A stretch of DNA of 16,301 nucleotides. Source: an uncultured Collinsella sp. Its GTDB lineage: Bacteria > Actinomycetota > Coriobacteriia > Coriobacteriales > Coriobacteriaceae. A program made the position numbers and the translations under genes. The stretch lies in the NCBI GenBank assembly GCA_902494135.1, contig CABUSE010000015.1, positions 1-16,301 on the forward strand. Reading direction: 5' to 3'. A model generated the notes under the pieces. It searched no databases. It had not been told where the DNA came from and saw only the letters and a program-made list of their open reading frames with translations. Below, piece after piece: positions 12,779-16,301 of the stretch. Position 1 is the first letter of the stretch; each line of letters opens with the position of its first letter.

Positions 12779-13828
12779 ATGGCTGACGAGCTCGTGAAGC
12801 TCACGCAGATGACCGCCGCGAGCGGTTGAGCCGCTAAGTTGGCTCCTGGAGCCCTCGCCCAGGTCCTGGGCGACTTACCCAATGTGCATAACGACAACCT
12901 GCTCGTGGGGTTCGATACCTCCGACGATGCGAGCGTTTTCCGCGTCGGCGATAACCTGGCCCTCGTTCAGTCCATCGACTTCTTCCCGCCGATGGTCGAC
13001 GACCCGTTTCTGTTTGGCCAGATCGCCGCGGCCAACTCGCTGTCGGACATCTACGCCATGGGCGGGCGGCCGAGCCATGCCATGAACCTGCTCTGCATAC
13101 CCAGCTGCCTGGGTGTTGAGGCTGCTGGCCAGATTCTGGCGGGTGGCGCCGACAAGTGCGTTGAGGCGGGCTGCTCCATCGCGGGTGGCCACACCATCAA
13201 CGACGACGAGCCCAAGTACGGCCTGTCCGTGAGCGGTTTTGTCGCACTCGACCACATGCTCACCAATAGCGGCGCACGCGTGGGCGACGTTCTACTGCTG
13301 ACCAAGGCGATCGGCTCGGGCATCATCACCACGGCCATTAAGGGCGAGCTTATCGAGCAGGACGAGGCTAGCCCGATGTTTGACTCGATGCGCACCCTTA
13401 ACGAGCCCCCGATTCGTCTGGCCGAGGGACTCGAGCTTCACGGCTGCACCGACATTACGGGCTTTGGCCTGATCGGGCATGCGTGCGAGATGGCCGAGGG
13501 CTCGGGCGTGCAGATTGAGCTTGCGTCGGGGGCAGTGCCGCTCTTTGACCAGGTGCTCGACATGGCGCGTCTGGGCATTATCCCTGCCGGCGCCTACCGC
13601 AACCAGGATTTCTTTGGCCCGCGCGTGGCGACCGACGATGGCCTGGAGCCGGGCATGCTGGATGCGTTGTATGATCCGCAGACCTCGGGCGGTTTGCTCA
13701 TCGCGGCGCCTGCTGCCGACGTGGATGAGCTCGCGCACCGTCTGCATGCCGAGGGTCGCATCGCCGCCGTTATCGGTCGCGTGCGCGAGGCGGTGCCGGG
13801 CGGTCCTGCTGTTCGCGTTGTGCATTAA
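12779..13828 (+). CDS. selD: Selenide, water dikinase, selenocysteine-containing (UGA at codon 17)
   Basis: A 349-residue enzyme making selenophosphate from selenide and ATP, the selenium donor for Sec-tRNA and 2-selenouridine. Translation from ATG 12779 (AGGAGG at 12768-12773, spacing 5) reads MADELVKLTQMTAASG, then TGA at 12827-12829, then AAKLAPGALAQVLGDLP. The TGA is codon 17, aligning with catalytic Cys17 of E. coli SelD in the (S/G)-G-C/U-xxK motif, and it sits beside the essential Lys20. Downstream the family marks are intact: DTSDDASVF, SIDFFPPMVDDP, AANSLSDIYAMGG, SIAGGHTI, TDITGFGLIGHA and YDPQTSGGLL. The TGA is therefore almost certainly selenocysteine rather than a nonsense mutation. 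A caller that reads TGA as stop would begin at TTG 12839 and lose the active site. It heads the selD-yedF-DUF3343-desulfurase cluster. Confidence 0.94.
12827..12873 (+). promoter_or_regulatory. Selenocysteine UGA and candidate bacterial SECIS hairpin
   Basis: Downstream of the UGA (12827-12829) two hairpins are possible. One is GGCTCC/GGAGCC (12841-12853). The stronger is TCGCCCA (12855-12861) with TGGGCGA (12867-12873) around GGTCC, an apical loop close to the GGUCU loop of the E. coli fdhF SECIS. Its first G lies 33 nt after the UGA, inside the roughly 16-37 nt range I recall for bacterial SECIS elements. AGCGG and CCGCT also flank the UGA itself. Which fold SelB recognises is not decided here. 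Confidence 0.65.
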
Positions 13829-13888
13829 GGAAAACCGTTTATGCGATCGTCCGTTGTTCTGGGCGGCCCCTTTCGAAAGGAATTTACT

Positions 13889-14515
13889 ATGTCTACCAAG
13901 ATTGAAGTCAATGCCATGGGCGATGCCTGCCCGCTGCCCGTCGTCAAGACGCTTAAGGCCCTCAAGCAGCTCGATGGCGAGGGCGCCGTCGTGACCTCGG
14001 TCGACAACGAGACCGCCGTCAAGAACATTTCCAAGATGGCGCAGGAGAAGGGCTGTACGGTCTCGGTTGAGAAGGTTTCTGACGCCGAGTGGCACGTGAC
14101 CGTGGCGACCTCTGGCGCCGTTGCCGTGGCAGACCCCGAGCAGGACGGTGCCGCTTTCTGCGATGCCGGCGCCGGTAAGGGCAAGCTGGTCGTTTCTGTC
14201 TACACCGATTGCATGGGCCGTGGCGACGACGAGTTGGGCCACAAGCTCATGAAGGCCTTTATCTTTGCCGTGACGCAGCAGGAGGAGCTGCCCGCGACTA
14301 TGCTGTTCTACAACGGCGGTGCCAAGCTCACCGTCGAGGGCTCTCCGGTGCTCGATGACCTGAAGGGCCTGGCCGAGCAGGGCGTCGAGATCCTCACCTG
14401 CGGCACCTGCCTGGACCACTATGGCATTAAGGACCAGCTTGCCGTGGGCGAGGTCACGAACATGTACGTGATCGTGGAGAAGATGGAGCAGGCCGTGCGC
14501 GTCGTGCGCCCGTAG
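13889..14515 (+). CDS. yedF: Selenium-metabolism sulfurtransferase-like protein YedF
   Basis: A 208-residue two-domain cytoplasmic protein. Residues 1-75 are a TusA-like domain with the CPxP motif at 14-17 (DACPLPVVKTLKAL), Cys14 being the expected persulfide/perselenide carrier. Residues from about 98 form a DsrE-like domain with DCMGRGDDELG and LTCGTCLDHYG (Cys161 and Cys164). This TusA-DsrE fusion is the YedF type associated with selenium-using genomes, where it is thought to carry or deliver reactive selenium; the exact chemistry is not established. The start at 13889 is preferred because TCGAAAGG (13873-13880) is 8 nt upstream and the TusA domain begins right there; an in-frame ATG at 13841 with AAGG upstream is a weaker option. 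It lies 60 nt after selD and 19 nt before the DUF3343 gene. Confidence 0.9.
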   Translation: MSTKIEVNAMGDACPLPVVKTLKALKQLDGEGAVVTSVDNETAVKNISKMAQEKGCTVSVEKVSDAEWHVTVATSGAVAVADPEQDGAAFCDAGAGKGKLVVSVYTDCMGRGDDELGHKLMKAFIFAVTQQEELPATMLFYNGGAKLTVEGSPVLDDLKGLAEQGVEILTCGTCLDHYGIKDQLAVGEVTNMYVIVEKMEQAVRVVRP

Positions 14516-14534
14516 CGTATTGGTTGGAGTTGCC

Positions 14535-14786
14535 ATGAGGGAGAAGCGCCCGGCGCTTGTCATCACGTTTCCCACCACGGCGGCCGCCATGGGTTGCGAG
14601 TCCCTGTGCATCGAGCGTGGTCTTCCCGGGCGTACGATTCCCGTGCCCGGGGAGGTCGCTGCCGGCTGCGGCTTGGCGTGGAAGGCGCTGCCTTCGGATG
14701 AGGACCTGCTGCGCGGCGAGCTTGCCGCGGCGGGCGTTCCCACCGAGGGCTTTACGGTGATCGACATGTGGGAGGTCGTACGATGA
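14535..14786 (+). CDS. DUF3343 protein (putative Se/S carrier-like)
   Basis: An 83-residue soluble protein of the DUF3343 family, whose usual size is about 75-90 residues. The opening strand PALVITFPTTAAAMGCESL and the motif PVPGEVAAGCGLAWK, with Cys in the conserved A-G-C-G, are the family marks. The family is described as a possible selenium/sulfur carrier, based largely on gene neighbourhood; a biochemical function is not established to my knowledge. The start at 14535 has TTGGAG 5 nt upstream, and the TTG at 14520 is not used. Its stop overlaps the next gene's ATG (ATGA at 14783-14786), so it is translationally coupled to the desulfurase gene and probably acts with it and YedF. Confidence 0.85.
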   Translation: MREKRPALVITFPTTAAAMGCESLCIERGLPGRTIPVPGEVAAGCGLAWKALPSDEDLLRGELAAAGVPTEGFTVIDMWEVVR

Positions 14787-15922
14787 TCTACCTGGATAAC
14801 GCGGCGACGACCATGCACAAGCCGCAGACGGTCATCGATGCCGTGACGCAGGCGATGTGCTCGCTCGGCAATGCCGGGCGCGGTGCCACGTCGGGTGCGC
14901 TCGATGCGGCGCGTACGATTCACGGTTGCCGTGCCAAGCTCGCACGCTTGCTGGGCTGCCCGCGTGCTGACCATGTTTGTTTTACGCCCAACTCAACCGC
15001 GGCGCTCAACACCGTCATCAACGGGGTGGTGTGCCCCGGCGACCGTGTGGTCACAACGGTGCTCGAGCACAACTCCGTGCTGCGTCCGCTCAACCGCCTG
15101 GCGACAGAGCGGGGCGTGACCGTTGAGCATGCGGGTTGCGACGCGAGCGGCGTGCTCGACTATGACGAGCTCGAGCAGCTGGTCACGCCGGGCACGCGTG
15201 TCGTGGTGGTGACGCACGCCTCCAATGTGACCGGCAACGCGGTCGACATTGCGCGCGTGGCCGCCATGGCCCATGCGGCCGGCGCGCTTGTGATCGTCGA
15301 TGCCTCGCAGTCTGCCGGCACGGCGCATATCGATATGCAGGCCATGGGGCTCGATGTCGTGTGCTTTACCGGCCACAAGGGGCTCATGGGTCCGCAGGGG
15401 ACCGGCGGCCTGGCCGTGGCAGAGGGCGTCGACGTGGCGCCGTGGGCCATGGGCGGCACGGGAGTGCACAGCTTCGACCCACTGCAGCCACTTGAGTGGC
15501 CCACGCGCTTGGAGGCGGGCACGCTCAACGGTCACGGTATCGCCGGCCTTTCTGCCGGCCTCGACTTTATTGAGGCCCAGGGCGGGGTGGAGACGATTGC
15601 AGCTCGCGAACGCTCGCTTGCTGATCGCTTCCTTGCCGGTGTGCGCAAGATTCCGGGGATTAAGCTCTACGGTGCGTTTGACCAACCCGCGCGCTCGGCG
15701 ATCGTGTCGCTCAACGTGGGCGATGTCGACTCTGCCGAGATCTCGGACGCGCTCATGCAAGGGTGGGGGATTGCGACGCGCCCTGGCGCCCATTGCGCCC
15801 CGCTCATGCACCGTGCGCTGGGGACCGAGCGCCAGGGCGTCGTCCGCTTCTCGTTTGGGTATTTCAACACGACCGAAGAAGTCGACACGGCTATCGATGC
15901 TCTGTGCGATTTAGCCTGCTAA
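14783..15922 (+). CDS. Class V aminotransferase-fold cysteine desulfurase / selenocysteine lyase
   Basis: A 379-residue PLP enzyme of the NifS/SufS/CsdB group (usual length about 380-420). It begins MIYLDNAATTMHKP, the typical desulfurase N-terminus. His96 in VLEHNS, Asp173 in IVDASQSAG and Lys199 in CFTGHKGLMGPQG are the expected PLP-site residues. RPGAHCAP (333-340) places the catalytic Cys338 as in SufS-type (group II) enzymes with RxGxHCAP. It should release sulfur from cysteine or selenium from selenocysteine as a bound persulfide or perselenide. The gene order yedF-DUF3343-desulfurase points to selenium supply for SelD rather than Fe-S assembly, since no suf or isc partners are present; this is inference. 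The start at 14783 has GGGAGG 7 nt upstream and overlaps the DUF3343 stop. A terminator follows. Confidence 0.9.
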   Translation: MIYLDNAATTMHKPQTVIDAVTQAMCSLGNAGRGATSGALDAARTIHGCRAKLARLLGCPRADHVCFTPNSTAALNTVINGVVCPGDRVVTTVLEHNSVLRPLNRLATERGVTVEHAGCDASGVLDYDELEQLVTPGTRVVVVTHASNVTGNAVDIARVAAMAHAAGALVIVDASQSAGTAHIDMQAMGLDVVCFTGHKGLMGPQGTGGLAVAEGVDVAPWAMGGTGVHSFDPLQPLEWPTRLEAGTLNGHGIAGLSAGLDFIEAQGGVETIAARERSLADRFLAGVRKIPGIKLYGAFDQPARSAIVSLNVGDVDSAEISDALMQGWGIATRPGAHCAPLMHRALGTERQGVVRFSFGYFNTTEEVDTAIDALCDLAC

Positions 15923-15937
15923 AGCTGCTAGAGCGTA

Positions 15938-15943
15938 TATACT
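15938..15943 (+). promoter_or_regulatory. Candidate -10 element near the brnQ leader
   Basis: TATACT (within GTATATACTTG) lies just before the terminator hairpin and 57 nt before the next start codon. If used, transcripts would begin inside or at the edge of the hairpin. No clear -35 is seen. Confidence 0.25.
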
Positions 15944-15945
15944 TG

Positions 15946-15976
15946 CGGGATGGGTCTTTTGCCCGTCCCGTTTTTT
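15946..15976 (+). terminator. Intrinsic terminator after the selenium cluster
   Basis: CGGGATGGG (15946-15954) pairs with CCCGTCCCG (15962-15970), with one G-U and a 7-nt loop, followed by T6 (15971-15976) and GTTT. It lies 24 nt after the desulfurase stop and ends 23 nt before the next ATG. Confidence 0.9.
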
Positions 15977-15999
15977 GTTTCGACTCGAAAGGTGGTCCT

Positions 16000-16301
16000 A
16001 TGGCTTCATCCGCCTCGCGCGGCCTGCGCTCCGACCATGTCGTCACCGTCGGCATCGCCCTGTTCTCGATGCTCTTTGGCGCCGGCAACCTCATTATTCC
16101 GCCGCTGCTGGCGCTGCAGGCAGGTTCTGCCACGCCGGTCGCCATGCTCGGCTTTCTGATTGCCGCCATCGGTCTGCCCGTCATGGGCTTTATCGCCGTG
16201 GCGCTTGCCGGAACGGCGCGCGAGCTTGCCGGCCGCGTGCACCCCAAGTTCGGCGAGTTCTTTGTCGCAGCGGTGTATCTGGCCATCGGTCCGTGCCTGG
16301 C
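16000..16301 (+). CDS. brnQ: Branched-chain amino acid transporter, BrnQ/LIVCS family (5' part only)
   Basis: The first 100 residues of a membrane protein cut by the window end; full members have about 430-450. After a short polar start (MASSASRGLRSDH), the first helix VTVGIALFSMLFGAGNLIIPPLLALQAG carries the FGAGNLIxPP motif typical of BrnQ-type Na+-coupled (or H+-coupled) Leu/Ile/Val importers. A second helix (MLGFLIAAIGLPVMGFIAVAL) and the start of a third follow. The ATG is set by TCGAAAGG (15985-15992), 7 nt upstream. A terminator ends just before it, so it belongs to a different transcript from the selenium cluster. The frame is open to the end of the window. Confidence 0.88.
   Translation, partial: MASSASRGLRSDHVVTVGIALFSMLFGAGNLIIPPLLALQAGSATPVAMLGFLIAAIGLPVMGFIAVALAGTARELAGRVHPKFGEFFVAAVYLAIGPCL

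Noticed and set aside
12827..12829. TGA as a nonsense mutation making selD a pseudogene
   Set aside because: The stop lies exactly at the catalytic Cys/Sec codon, the rest of the gene is intact, and SECIS-like hairpins follow. A random mutation at that codon is far less likely.
12839..13828. SelD starting at TTG 12839
   Set aside because: This would omit the catalytic residue and Lys20 and has no ribosome-binding site. The ATG at 12779 with AGGAGG and a Sec UGA explains the sequence better.
13292..14974. Long minus-strand open frame (560 codons) opposite selD-yedF-DUF3343
   Set aside because: It spans several intact plus-strand genes and their gaps, has no ribosome site and no recognisable motif.
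1..16301. CRISPR array, insertion sequence, prophage or toxin-antitoxin locus
   Set aside because: No regularly spaced repeats, transposase, integrase or phage-like genes were seen. The palindromes are single copies within this window.

Overview
The window looks like chromosomal DNA of a high-GC (about 60% by eye) anaerobic gut actinobacterium of the Coriobacteriia, most likely Collinsella or a close relative. This is an inference from codon use, protein character, the recurring TCGAAAGG ribosome-binding context and intergenic palindromes with an AGGGAC core. No rRNA, tRNA or taxonomic marker is present to prove it.

Layout. Positions 4-3933 hold plus-strand housekeeping and transport genes: an O-acetylhomoserine sulfhydrylase-type PLP enzyme, an MFS drug-efflux-type transporter, xanthine phosphoribosyltransferase (xpt) and a small GGQ-domain ribosome-rescue-type protein. 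Several are separated by strong intrinsic terminators. A perfect 27-bp inverted repeat (3942-4012) fills the gap where this block converges with two minus-strand genes, a diacylglycerol-kinase-family lipid kinase and a CLC anion transporter of CLC-F-like type. A divergent promoter region (6490-6699) then leads into a plus-strand block that runs to 15922 and concerns molybdenum and selenium.

Molybdenum: moeA and mogA (molybdate insertion into molybdopterin) end at a terminator. They are followed by modA, modB and modC (molybdate ABC importer) behind their own promoter, which carries an operator-like palindrome. ModB has an unusual secreted N-terminal domain of about 170 residues.

Selenium: after a decayed region (12162-12778) holding the 3' remnant of an acyl-CoA dehydratase activase-type ATPase come selD, yedF, a DUF3343 gene and a class V cysteine desulfurase/selenocysteine lyase-type gene, tightly packed. 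selD is itself a selenoprotein gene: codon 17 is an in-frame UGA at the catalytic position, so naive gene calling truncates it or starts it too late.

Together the plus-strand block supplies the metal and the selenium that a selenocysteine-containing molybdoenzyme (for example formate dehydrogenase) or a Se-dependent molybdenum hydroxylase would need. The target enzyme, selA, selB and selC are not in the window. The window ends inside a BrnQ-type branched-chain amino acid transporter gene.
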